Positions 34,049 to 45,497 of a DNA stretch of 64,000 nt are shown piece by piece. Every line of letters begins with the position of its first letter. Positions within the stretch are counted from its first letter, which is position 1. Under the pieces are notes generated by a model. That model did not search any database. It worked only from the letters and a program-made list of their open reading frames with translations, and was not told where the DNA came from. The position numbers were made by a program, and so were the translations under genes. Origin of the DNA: Aralia elata (Eukaryota > Streptophyta > Magnoliopsida > Apiales > Araliaceae). The stretch covers positions 59,090,939 through 59,154,938 of the forward strand of contig CM068385.1 in the NCBI GenBank assembly GCA_034770075.1. Direction: 5' to 3'.

Positions 34049-35464
34049 GGTGTCCAGACTTTGAAATTTTTTTGTTTTTCTCAATTAAAATAAATGATTT
34101 ATTTAATTGATAAAAGTTTAAAATAAAAGAGTTTATTTTATCTGGAATAGGATTTCAGATTACTAAAATTAAAGAAGTTTAATTTGGATTTGGTTTTTGA
34201 TTAAAATAAAAGAGTTTATTTTGTTACAAAACTAAATATTAGCAAAATGTTTGCCCATTAATTGATATCAATGCATATATGGAATGGTTTTATTATTAAT
34301 GGGATGAATGTTATTTATTGATAGATATAGAGATATGTATGATAATAAATAGGGATTGATTATGGACTGTTGACCAATGTGTGATTGGATTTATTTTAGT
34401 GGATGCTTGAATGTATGGGTTTTTATAAATGGGATCTGCGTACCTCGTCTTCTCTAAATTTTTCTTAATGTAAATTCTATCCCCCTCCTATGTACTTTCC
34501 TTTGACTGCTGATTAAGGTTTCTATTTATTGTAAGTAGTTTTTATAATAAGAATAGTTAGAATTAATTTTGAAGAATTGGAGACAAAGGAGCAAGGAGCG
34601 CTTGAAGACCCCTTTGTAATGGAGCCTGGGTTTAAATGTAATAGTTATATTTAAATTTAATTCTTGCACCCTAGGTTTGACCTTTTAGTTCACTTGGTGG
34701 CTCTAGTAAACCAAACTAGAATAAAAGTCCATAATCAATCCGGGTAGAATATAGTATTCTATATGTGCATGCTTACTATATATATATATTATATATTATC
34801 CAACATGCTTCGCATGTAAAATAATATGACGCGTATTTTATATATATATGTGCATGCGTGCTAAACAAGATGAGACTAATAATAACAAACCTCTCAAAGA
34901 TATTATATTAAGTCTTAAGCGTTCAAAGATATTTGGAATATCGAGCGTCGACTTCTAGCATGGTAAAGCGATAGAGTATTAAATATTTAATATGAGTTTG
35001 TTGTGTCACACAAGACAAGTATTAAATATTTAAGATGTTGATTTATCACATTTGATGCTTATAAATAGACTGAACGATACTGTTTTGTTGTGTCACACAA
35101 GGACAATATTTTTCTTTCGAATGTATGGAAGTGATAGGTTGGACTTAACTTAGATAATTTTGATTCGGATGTGTCACACTTGATCAAAATAATCTAAGAG
35201 GCAAAATACAAGGAGTTACATAGTGATATAATTGATAGTTGTCTACCTATTTATTTATATATAGTTTGTTGTGTCACACAAGGCTATATACATTTGAAAT
35301 GGGATCCTTATTCTCACTAGCAAATCTTTAATTAGATTTGCCGAACTATATAATGAGAGTAATATGGTTTGATGAAAATAGTGGGAGATACCAATTCAAA
35401 ATAAAGACCTAATTAATTTTGGTAATTAATTAAATGAATGTATGCTAAAAGTTGGTAATTAATA
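34049..35464 (+). other. Leader of element A
   Basis: AT-rich. It holds three copies of an imperfect hairpin motif TTGTTGTGTCACACAAG (34999, 35085 and 35267, approximately) and a related GATGTGTCACACTTGATC near 35168. Compared with element C, about 500 bp including the first half of gag are deleted just before 35465. No other feature seen. Confidence 0.75.
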
Positions 35465-36259
35465 GTGGGAGATTTGATCTTGCAGTTACTCCCGGACACC
35501 TTCTCACAATTTGTTGTGAATTTTCACATGAATAAGTTGGACGTCAGCTTGCCTGAGTTACTTAACATGCTGAAAACTGCTGAAGGTCACTTCTCATCCA
35601 ACAAGAACCAAGTCTTACCAGTGAATGATTCTTCCAAGAAAAGGAAGAGGCCCAAGGTATCTTCTGAAAAGAAGAAGAACAAGAAGGCTAAGGGCAAGGC
35701 GAAGCTAAAGGATAAAAAGAAACCTGATCCAGATAGCAAAGGAATTTGCTACCATTGCAATAAGCCGGGACACTGGAAGAGGAACTGCAAGGAGTATCTT
35801 GCTGGCCAAAAGAAGCTTGGAGAAGCTTCGACTTCCGATCTAGGTTTGTTCATGATTGAAATTAATTTTTCTGAAAGTCAAAATTCTACTTGGGTATTGG
35901 ATACCGGCTGTAATTCTCACATATGTAATAATATGCAGGGACTAAGCAGAAGTAGAAAGCTGAACAAGGATGAAGTCGTCCTACGAGTGGGAAATGGAGC
36001 AAAGGTTGTTGCATTAGCTGTAGGGACTTATTGTTTAGCACTGCCTTCGGGCAAGTTCATTAGTTTAAATAATTGTTATTATGTTCCAATACTCATTAGA
36101 AACATTATTTTAATTTCTGTATTGGATATGGATGGTTTTGATATTATAATAAAGAACAACAGTTGTTCTATTTATAATAAAAATGTTTTATATGGTGTTG
36201 GCAAATTACTGAATGGACTTTACATACTTGACTTGCATGAAAATATACTTCAAATTTAA
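35465..36259 (+). pseudogene. Angela gag (C-terminal part) and protease of element A
   Basis: Open for 264 codons; the first residue is inside gag because the N-terminal half is deleted. LLPDTFSQFVVNFHMNKL is the end of the capsid part. A lysine-rich stretch follows (about residues 58-92), then a CX2CX4HX4C zinc knuckle CYHCNKPGHWKRNC (35747-35788). The protease active-site motif is WVLDTGCNSHIC. A TAA at 36257-36259 interrupts the polyprotein, which continues in the same frame into integrase. Gag packages RNA; protease cuts the polyprotein. Confidence 0.92.
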
Positions 36260-38936
36260 CAAACTAAGAAAAGAAAAAGAGATGATGTTAATTATACCTT
36301 TATGTGGCACTGTAGACTCGGTCATATCAATGAAACAAGATTATCCAAGTTGCATAAAGATGGGCTTTTGGAGCTATCTGATTACGAATCATATCCAACT
36401 TGTGAATCTTGTCTCATGGGTAAGATGACTAAATCTCCTTTTAGTGGAAAAGGAGAAAGAGTTACAGAGTTGTTAGCGTTGGTATACACAGACGTATATG
36501 GACCTATGACAACGAATGCACGAGTAGGGTATTCTTATTTTATAACTTTCACTGATGATCATTCTAGATTTGAACATGTGTATTTAATGAAATACAAATC
36601 TGGATCGTTTGAAAAGTTCAAAGAATTCAGAAATGAAGTAGAGAAACAAACTGGTAAGAGTATTAAGATTCTTCGATCGGATCGAGGAGGGGAATACTTA
36701 ACTAATGAGTTTCTCAATTGTCTCAAAGAAAATGGTATAATCTCACAATGGACTCCACCAGGGACACCACAGTTGAATGGTGTATCTGAAAGGAGAAATC
36801 GAACATTGTTGGACATGGTTCGTTCCATGATGAGTTTTACCGACCTTCCAGTATCCTTCTGGGGTTATGCCCTAGAAACGGCTACATATCTACTTAATAA
36901 GGTACCTACCAAATCCGTCCCAAAGACCCCATATGAGATATGGACAGGGAGGAAACCAAATCTTAAGTATGTTAAGACTTGGGGTTGTCCAGCTTATGTC
37001 AAAAGGTTTGAACAAGATAAGCTAAAGACTAGATCCGACAAGTGTAGATTTGTGGGATACCCTAAAGAAACTGTAGGGTATTATTTCTATCATCCTACTA
37101 ATCAAAAGGTGTTTGTTGCGAAACACGCTGCCTTCTTGGAAAAGGAGTTTATCGTTGAAGGGGTCAGTGGGAGTAAGATATATCTTGAAGAAGTTCAAGA
37201 ACCACAAAATACTACGGATCAAAGTCAGGTACCTGACCAAGTAGAAGAACCTACTGTACCACTACCTATTCGTAAATCTGGAAGAGTACCGAAGATACCT
37301 GATAGGTATGGATTCATCATAGATGATGATGATGAGGTACACATCATAGATGATGATGATCCATTGACTTACGAAGAGGCTATGAGTAGTGAAGACTCAG
37401 AAAAATGGCTAGAAGCCATGAAATCCGAGATGGACTCCATGTATGAAAACCAAGTATGGACTTTGGTTTCACCACATGAGGGCATTAAGCCTATTGGGTG
37501 TAAATGGGTCTTTAAGAGAAAGACTGGAGCAGATGACAAGGTAGAGACCTATAAGGCCCGACTGGTTGCAAAAGGTTTCAAACAAAGACAAGGAGTTGAC
37601 TATGATGAAACCTTCTCACCAGTAGCTATCCTCAAGTCCATTCGGATTTTGCTTGCAATTGCAGCTTATTATGACTACGAGATCTGGCAAATGGACGTGA
37701 AAATGGCCTTCCTCAATGGAGAGCTTGAGGAGAATATATATATGATACAGCCAGAGGGTTTTTGTTTCAACGGTTGGAACAAACCAAGTCTGTAAGCTAC
37801 AACGATCCATTTATGGATTGAAGCAAGCTTCTCGAAGGTGGAACATCCGTTTTGATGAGATAATCAAAAGGTTTGATTTTATCAAAAACGAGGATGAACC
37901 ATATGTGTACAAGAAGGTTCGTGGGAGTGCTATTTCATTCCTTATATTATATGTTGATGATATATTACTGATATGGAATGATGTTCCTATGATACAGTCG
38001 ATCAAAATTTGGTTATCTAAACACTTCTCCATGAAGGACTTGGGTGAGGCATCCTATATTTTAGGGATAAAGATATATAGAGATAGATCTAAGAGGATGC
38101 TGGGCTTGACCCAAGTAAAGTACATTGACTCGATGCTAAAGAAGTTTAGCATGGAAGATTCCAAGAGAGGTCTCATGCCGATGAGCCATGGAATACATCT
38201 CTCTAAGAAACAGGCCCCAAAGACACCTGAGGAGAGAGACCGGATGAGTAAGATTCCTTATGCTTCCGCAATAGGATCTATCATGTACGGTATGATATGT
38301 ACTAGACCAGATGTCGCTCATGCACTTAGTGTAACAAGCAGATATCAGTCGAATCCAGGAGAAGAGCACTGGAAGGCTGTGAAAAACATCTTAAAGTACT
38401 TGAGAAGAACTAATGATGTATTTCTTGTCTACGGTGGGTCTGAATTGAAACTAGAGGGCTATACAGACTCAAGTTTTCAAACAGACCAAGATGAGTATAA
38501 ATCCGTTTCAGGGTATGTGTTTACCTTAAACGGTGGCGCAGTGAGTTGGAAGAGTTCCAAGCAGCAAACAGTTGCTGATTCAGTGACAGAGGCAGAGTAC
38601 ATAGCTGCAACTGAAGTTGCAAAGGAAGCTGTTTGGATGAAGAAGTTCATAACTGAACTTGGAGTGGTTCCTAGCATTAGAGGAGCCATACCTTTATTTT
38701 GTGACAACACTGGAGCTGTTGCGCAGGCTAAGGAACCCAGGTCTCATCAGAAATCCAAACACGTGTTGCGGCGGTTTCATTTGATTAGAGAGGTCATTGA
38801 AAGAGGAGATGTCACCCTGGAGCGTGTGGACTCTCAAGACAACATTGCAGGTCCATTTACTAAAGCTTTAACTCAACAGCAGTTTGATCGTCACTTAGAG
38901 AAGATGGGCATTAGATACCATGGCGATTGGCTTTAG
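36260..38936 (+). pseudogene. Angela integrase-reverse transcriptase-RNase H of element A
   Basis: Same frame as gag after one stop. Integrase zinc site: WHCRLGHINETRLSKLH and CESC. Core: VYTDVYGPM, ILRSDRGGEY and NGVSERRNRTLLD carry the D, D and E residues. RT: WVFKRKTGADDKVETYKARL, QMDVKMAFLNGELEE and LYVDDILLI. One extra T in a T run at about 37757 shifts the frame, so RT breaks at 37795 and resumes at 37818. RNase H (GYTDSSFQTDQDEYKS, TEAEYIAATE, LFCDNTGA) is intact to TAG 38934-38936. Only two lesions separate this pol from an open one. The order integrase before RT is diagnostic of Ty1/copia. Confidence 0.94.
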
Positions 38937-38939
38937 TGC

Positions 38940-38950
38940 AAGTGGGAGAT
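38940..38950 (+). other. Polypurine tract of element A
   Basis: AAGTGGGAGAT just before the 3' LTR and just after the pol stop. Confidence 0.85.
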
Positions 38951-40732
38951 TGAAAGTAGTATGCACGCAAGCCAATCATATTTGATATGATGTAACATAT
39001 ACTTTGTAATCTTATTCATTTATTAATAAAAGAATTGATTTTCTTAAAAAGACATTTTATATTATCTACATAGTGCTGTTATATTAAATGTGATAAACCC
39101 ATAGTTTTGAGCAATGCTTTTAGAATCATGATGATGATCATGCTAATGAGATCTAAATTCTGGATAGCTCACAAACTAAAATCGTTCCTAACCGTTGGAT
39201 TACTAAAAGGGGATTAGTGAATCCGGATAGATTAGTACATACGTTGCTTGCTCTTGGGAAGAGGATGATTGATCTCATAATCATTTGTGTGGAGACAGTA
39301 AAGTAAGTATGTAGGTGCTTATTGGAGAATAAGTTCACTGAACGTGGCTCGCTAAGGAATACCTAATGGAGTTTTACTCGCCTGTCAATAGGTTTTCCTA
39401 TAGTGATAGTAGTACAAGTGATCCTTGAACTTGAGATCATCATAGTATCTTGTGTATGATGAGTTATACTTTGACATGTCCCTTAAGACCTTTAGGGTAT
39501 ATTAAAGGGTATGATTGGGTATAATAAGTTGTACATGGAGATAGGTGAATGATCAACAAAGAATCTACCACGTCTAGTAAAAGATGTGAATGTCCTATGT
39601 GATTCGATAAATGATAACTCAGTAGTCCTTGGCCAAGGCAGAGTGATAATTTGCATTATTTAGAGTTGTGTATTTGGGAATCGAAATACATATAATTAAA
39701 TAAAATAAGATTTGACAGTAAATCCATGTCTTATATTTAATTGGGACATTTTATGGTAGAAGGATTGAATTATACGGTAACTATGCACTGAAAGGTTCTT
39801 TTGTGATTAATGTTGAAATTTATATTATGTGGAAAGTCGTTGATCGCTAAGGGGGCTTACCCTTATTGTAGTATAAATATTATTTATTTAAATGAATTAA
39901 ATAGTTTAATTTATTTATTTAAATAAGATTAGAATTGTTCTAATTAATTATTCACAACCAGTTTAATATGGAGAATCTAAAGCGTCACACCGCAAAAGAA
40001 AAATATTTATTTAAGAAGTAAATGACATAATTATAATAATAAGTTAAGTATATTTAATTTAATCATTGGAGATAGAATAAATTAAATAGCTTAATATTTA
40101 TTATTTAATATTTTAGAAATATTAAATATAAATTAATAAGAGGAGTCTTATTATTATTATTACTATTACTATTATTTACTTCCTAATAGGGATTGTGAAT
40201 TAATTAATAGAAATACTCTCCCATGAATTCCTAATTGGATTAGGAGCATAATTAATTAAAGGAGTTTAATTATAATAGAAACCCTAATCGTAAATAGTTT
40301 AGGGAAGGGTTATTCCTACATCTATAAATAAGAGGAGTCTTATCATAAATTAGGGTTACACACTCTTGCATTAGTTTGTATAGAGATAGAAACTAGGGTT
40401 TTGCCAAATACCCAACTGCTTGAATACTTGTTCTTCCTTGGTGGATCACCTCTAGAGGCCAAACACTTGGGTGGCTAACGTTGATCAAAGGAAGGAATCA
40501 CACCATAGCATTCGAGGAGAACACGAAGGACTAGGAGTTGAACTTGTATCCGAGAAAACTTTGTTCTACGAGGGTATAATTCTTATTCTCTTTCTCTTTC
40601 GTTTATATCGTTAATTGAGCACATTGATCGATCATGGTGATAGTTTGTATAAAATTTTAAAATCCGTTTTATCGCGTTTCCGCCTTATTTATGTAATTTG
40701 ATTGCATGCTCACGTTATATACAAACCTAACA
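38951..40732 (+). repeat. 3' LTR of element A (1782 bp)
   Basis: TGAAAGTAGTATGCACGCAA to ACAAACCTAACA. Aligned with 20185-21579 plus 33404-33813. Confidence 0.94.
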
Positions 40733-40737
40733 CTTCC
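40733..40737. other. Target-site duplication of element A, right
   Basis: CTTCC, the exact match of 20180-20184. Confidence 0.9.
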
Positions 40738-40788
40738 GCACTATTTATGTAATTTGATTGCATGTTCGCGCTATATACAAATCTAACA
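40738..40788 (+). repeat. Tail of element C 5' LTR
   Basis: The last 51 bp of an Angela LTR, ending ATCTAACA, directly before a second primer site. It completes the LTR left at 20184. Confidence 0.92.
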
Positions 40789-40789
40789 G

Positions 40790-40801
40790 TAGTATCAGAG
40801 C
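40790..40801 (+). other. Primer-binding site of element C
   Basis: TAGTATCAGAGC, one change from TGGTATCAGAGC. Confidence 0.85.
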
Positions 40802-40904
40802 CTAATCTTGTGCTAACTATCGATTTTGATGATTCCATGTGTGTATGGTATGCGATTGGATCGAAATTTTTGGGCATAATCTGTTTTTTCTGAATCTGCT
40901 ACGC

Positions 40905-41024
40905 AACGCAGCTGCGCCGTTTCCAATTCATTTTGGAGCGCAGCTGCGCCCAAACCCAGAAAGTCATTTCTGGGGTTCAGCGCAGCTGCACCATTTCCCA
41001 GTTCATTCTGGGCGCAGCTGCGCC
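40905..41024. repeat. Four GC palindromes in Angela leader C (AGCT core)
   Basis: Copies at 40905-40918, 40937-40950, 40979-40992 and 41011-41024 (perfect GGCGCAGCTGCGCC). The spacers are homologous to 33942-34034 in element A, but the core is AGCT rather than GGCC in every copy. Confidence 0.95.
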
Positions 41025-42465
41025 GGACAGCAGAATCCGAAAAATAATTTTTCCTTCAATTAAAATAAATGGTTTATTTAATTGATATAAGTTTAAAATA
41101 AAGATGTTTATTTTATCTGGAATAGGATTTCAGATTGCTAAAATTGAAGGAGTTTAATTTGGATTTGGTTTTTGATTAAAATAAAAGAGTTTATTTTGTT
41201 TCAAAACTAAATATTAGCAAAACTTTTGCCCATTAATTGATATCAATGCATATATGGAATGGTTTTATTATTCATAAGATGAATGTTATTTATTGATATA
41301 TATGGAGATATGTATGATAATAAATAGGGATTGATTATGGACTACTAACCAATGTGTGATTGGATTTATTTTAGTGGATGCTTGAATGAATGGGTTTTTA
41401 TAAATGGGATCTGCGTACCTTGTCTTCTCTAGTTTTTCTTGATGTAAATTCTATCTTCCTCCTATGTACCTCCCCTTGACTGTTAATCAAGGTTTCTATT
41501 TATTGTAAATAGTTTATGTAAAAGGTTTAGTTAGAATTATTTGCAGAATTGGAGACAAAGGAGCAAGGAGCGCTTGAAGACTCGTTTGTAATAGAGCCCG
41601 GGTTTAAATGTAATAGTTATATTTAAATTTTGTTCTTGCACCCTAGGTTTGACCTTTTGGTTCACTTGGTGGCTCTAGTGAACCAAACTAGAATAAAAGT
41701 CCATAATCAATCCGGGTAGAATATAGTATTCTATATGTGCATGCTTACTATGTATATATTATATATTATACAACATGCTTCGCATGTTAAATAATATGAC
41801 CCGTATTTTATATATATGTGTGCATGCGCGCTAAACAAGATGAGACTTATAATTACAAACCCCTCAAAGAAATTATATTAAGTCCTAAGCGTTCAAAGAT
41901 ATTTGGAATACCGAATGCCACCTTCTAGCATGGTAAAGGGATAGAGTATTAAATATTTAATATAAGTTTGTTGTGTAACACACGGCAAGTATTAAAAATT
42001 TAAGATGTTGTTTTATCACATTTGATGCTTATAAATAGACTGAACGATGCTGTTTTGTTGTGTCACACAAGGACAATGTTTTTCTTTCGAATATATGGAA
42101 GTGCTAGGTTGGACTTAGCTTGGATAATGTTGATTCAGATGTGTCACACTTGATCAAAATAATCTAAGAGGCAAAATACGAGGAGTTACATAGTGATGTA
42201 ATTGACAATAGTTGTCTACCTATTTATTTATATATAGTTTGTTGTGTCACACACGGCTATATACATTTGAAATGGGATCCTTATTCTCACTAGCAAATCT
42301 TTAATTAGATTTGTCGAACTATATATTGAGGGTAATATAGTTTGATAAAAAAAAGTGAGAGATACCAATTTAAAATAAAGACCTAATTTATTTTGGTAAT
42401 TAATTAAGAAATGAATGTATGCTAAAATGTTGTTAAATTACAAATTCATTTACGTAATTTTACAA
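41025..42465 (+). other. Leader of element C
   Basis: Collinear with the leader of element A, including the TTGTGTCACACAA-type motifs near 41968, 42055, 42139 and 42236. No gene. Confidence 0.78.
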
Positions 42466-45400
42466 TGTCTAATTTACTATTACTGCAGAGCATATTAGAT
42501 GCTAATTAACCGGACCAAATTAAAAAGACTGGTTAAAGAATTTGAGAATAGTTCTCAAGGCTGAAAAGCTATCTTATGTCCTTAATATGCTATCCCTGCA
42601 ATGGTTGCAGACAATGCCTCATAGGAAGAGATTACTACTTTTAGAAAGTGGCAAGATGATGCGCAGTTGGCTCAATGCATTATGCTCGCATCCATGAGTA
42701 ACGAGCTTCCGCGTCAGTATGAAACTATGGATGCTCCTACTATACTCCTGCACCTCCAAGGAGTTGAATGGTGAGGAAAGTAGGACTATTAGATATCAGA
42801 TATCTAAGGAGCTCTTCCAATTTAGAATAATCGATGGCACTACAATATAGACAAATGTCCTAAAAATGATCAAACTGATTGAACAATTAGGACAACAAGG
42901 TTTTGTCATGGATGGAGAGATGATCCAAGATTTGATCTTGTAATCACTTCCGGACTCTTTCTCACAATTTGTTGTGAATTTCCACGTGAACAAGCTCTAT
43001 ATATCAGCCTGCCTGAGTTGCTTAAACACGTTGAAAACTATAAAGAGTCACTTTCCAACTAAGAAAGACCAAGTCTTACTGGTAGATGATTCTTCCAGGA
43101 AGCGGAAGAGGGCCAAAGGATCTTTTTAAAAGAAGAACAATTCAAAGAAGGTATAAGGAATGGAAAAAACAAAGGACAATAAGAACAAGACTGATGCAGA
43201 TAGCAAAGGAGTTTGTTTTCACTGCAATAAGCCTAGATACTAGAAAGGAAACTGTAAGGAGAATCTTACAGAGGCTAACCAGAAGAAGCTTAGTGAAGCT
43301 TCGGTTACAGATACAGGTTTGTTCATGATTAAAAAATAAATCTTTCTGTAGGTCAAGGTTCTACTTAGGTATTGGATACCAGCTGTAGTTCTCACGTATG
43401 CAATCCAATGCAGAGACTAAGAAGAAGTAGAAAGCTAAACTAAGAGTAAGTAATCTTATGTGTGGAAATGGAGCAAAGGTTGCTGCATTAACCATAGGAA
43501 TTTACAGTTTAGCATTGCCTACGGGCAAGTCTATTAAGTTAATAAGTTGTTATTATGTTCCAGTTCTCATTAGAAATATTAGAACTTTCGTTGTTGGACA
43601 AGGAAGGTTCTGGAATTATATTTAAGAACAATTGTTGTTCTATTTATAATGATAATATTTTGTTTGAAACTAGAAGATCACTTGATGGACTTTGTAAACT
43701 TGACTTACACGAAAAATAATTTTGCAAATTGAACAAACTAGTAAAAGAGAAAAGGAGATGGTCATTCAAAGAGTTGAATGTGTGTATTTGATAAAATACA
43801 AGTCTGAATCATTTGAAATGTTCAAAGAATTTAGAAGTGAAACATATTGACAAAGTATTAAGATTCTTTGATCAGATCGAGGAAGGAATACTTGTGCAAT
43901 GAGTTTCTAGATCATCTCAAAATGGTATTTTCTCATAATGGACACCTCCTGATACGCAATAATTGATTAGTGTATCTAAAAGGAGAAATTATACCTTGTT
44001 GGACATGGTGTAGTCCATAATAATTTTTGCCAAGATTCTAGTATCCATATAGGGTTATGCCCTAGAAACAGCTGCATATCTACAAAAATTAGGTAACCTC
44101 AAAAATCCGAGCCCAAGACTCCATAAAGGTTATGGATAGGAAGGATTCATACTCTTAAGTATGTTAAGATAAGGGGTTGTCCAGCTTATGTGAAAAGGTT
44201 TCAAAGATAAGTTTGGGACAAAATCTGATAAGTGCAGATTTGTGGGATATCCTAAAGAAAGTTTAGGGTATTATTACTATAATCCTACACGCTGCTTTCT
44301 TAGATAAAAGTGTTTATCATTGAAGGAGCTAGTGGGAGGGTAATAGATCTTGAAGGAGTTCAAGAACCATAAAGCATTTTAAGTCGAACCGAGGAACCTG
44401 TAGATAGACCTATTATACCACAACCGAATCATAAATCTGGAAGAGTACCGAAGATACCTAGGAGGTATGGATTTATCATAGAGGATGATGATGAGGTACG
44501 CATCATAGATGATGATGATCCAGTTATATACGATGAGGCTATGAGTAGAAGACACTCAGAGAAATGGCAGATGACAATGAAATCCGAAATGGACTCCATG
44601 TATGAGAATCAAGTATAAACTCTGCTTACTCCACAAAAGGGCATAGTGCCTAGAGTGTGAATATGGGTCTTTAAGAGAAAGACTAGGGCAAATGGCAAGG
44701 ATGGAGACCTATAAGACTAGACCTGTTTAAAAGGTTTTCCAAGTCAAGGAGTTGACTGTGATAAAATCTTATTACCGGGTAATGCTCAAGTCCATTTGGA
44801 TTTTGCTTGTGATTGCAGCTTATTACGAAATCTGGCAAAATGGATGTGGAGACGCCCTTCCTCAATGAAGACTTGAGGAGAATGTATGTATGATACATCC
44901 AGAGAAATTTGTTTCAAAGGTTAAAGCAAATCGTGTTTTAAGCTACAATGATCCATTGATGGATTGAAGCAAGCTTCTCAAAGATGGAACATTCGTTTTG
45001 ATGAGACAATCAAAAGAGTTTGATTTTATCAAAAACGAGAATGAACCCAGTGTGCACAAAAGGGTCAGTGGGAGCATTGTGACATTTCTAATATTATATG
45101 ATGATATACTACTGATAAGGAATAACACACCAATGCTACAATCAGTAAAGATAAAATTGTCTAAACATTAATCCATGAATGACTTGGGAGGAGCATCCTA
45201 TAAATTGGGGATATAAATCTATATAGATAGATTTAAAAGGATGTTCGGCGTGACCCAACGAATGTATATTCATTTGATGCTAAAGGCGTTTAAAATGACA
45301 AAGTCCAAGAGAGGTCTCATGATGATGAGCCATGGAGTGTATCTCTCTAAAATTTTCTCCAATTAAAAGAGAGATCGCATGAGTTACTATCATGTATACA

Positions 45401-45497
45401 GTGAATATACAAGGCCTGATGTTAATCAGTCATATTTTGGAGAAGATCACTATAAGACAGTGAAAAATACCTTTAAGTACCTAACCGGTATTGAGGA
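42466..45497 (+). pseudogene. Heavily decayed gag-pol of element C
   Basis: The order gag, protease, integrase, RT, RNase H can be followed by similarity to element A, but stops and shifts are everywhere. Gag starts near 42466 and includes the half missing from A. SLPDSFSQFVVNFHVNKL is near 42945. A damaged zinc knuckle (CFHCNKPRYXKGNC) is near 43215. Most of the first half of integrase is deleted near 43740. RT and RNase H pieces follow to 45497, where Tekay copy 2 is inserted. This is the oldest coding remnant in the nest. Confidence 0.87.

Larger units (their letters stand above)
20185..40732 (+). mobile_element. Angela-type copia element A (carries the Athila insertion)
   Basis: 5' LTR 20185-21579 plus 33404-33813, primer site 33815, leader, gag-pol 35465-38936, polypurine tract and 3' LTR 38951-40732, all flanked by CTTCC. 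The start of gag is deleted and pol has one nonsense and one frameshift change. RT motifs (AYYDYEIWQMDVKMAFLNG, LYVDDILLI) and the 1.8-kb LTR are those of the Angela/BARE lineage. Confidence 0.93.
18429..45497 (+). mobile_element. Angela-type copia element C (interrupted, oldest of the nest)
   Basis: 5' LTR 18429-20184, continuing at 40738-40788 after element A, then primer site, palindromic leader and a heavily decayed gag-pol to 45497, where a Tekay element interrupts it. The continuity is shown by the target duplication CTTCC on either side of A and by the LTR tail that only makes sense when rejoined to 20184. The possible target duplication on its left is GATTT (18424-18428). No 3' LTR is in the window. 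Confidence 0.9.
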
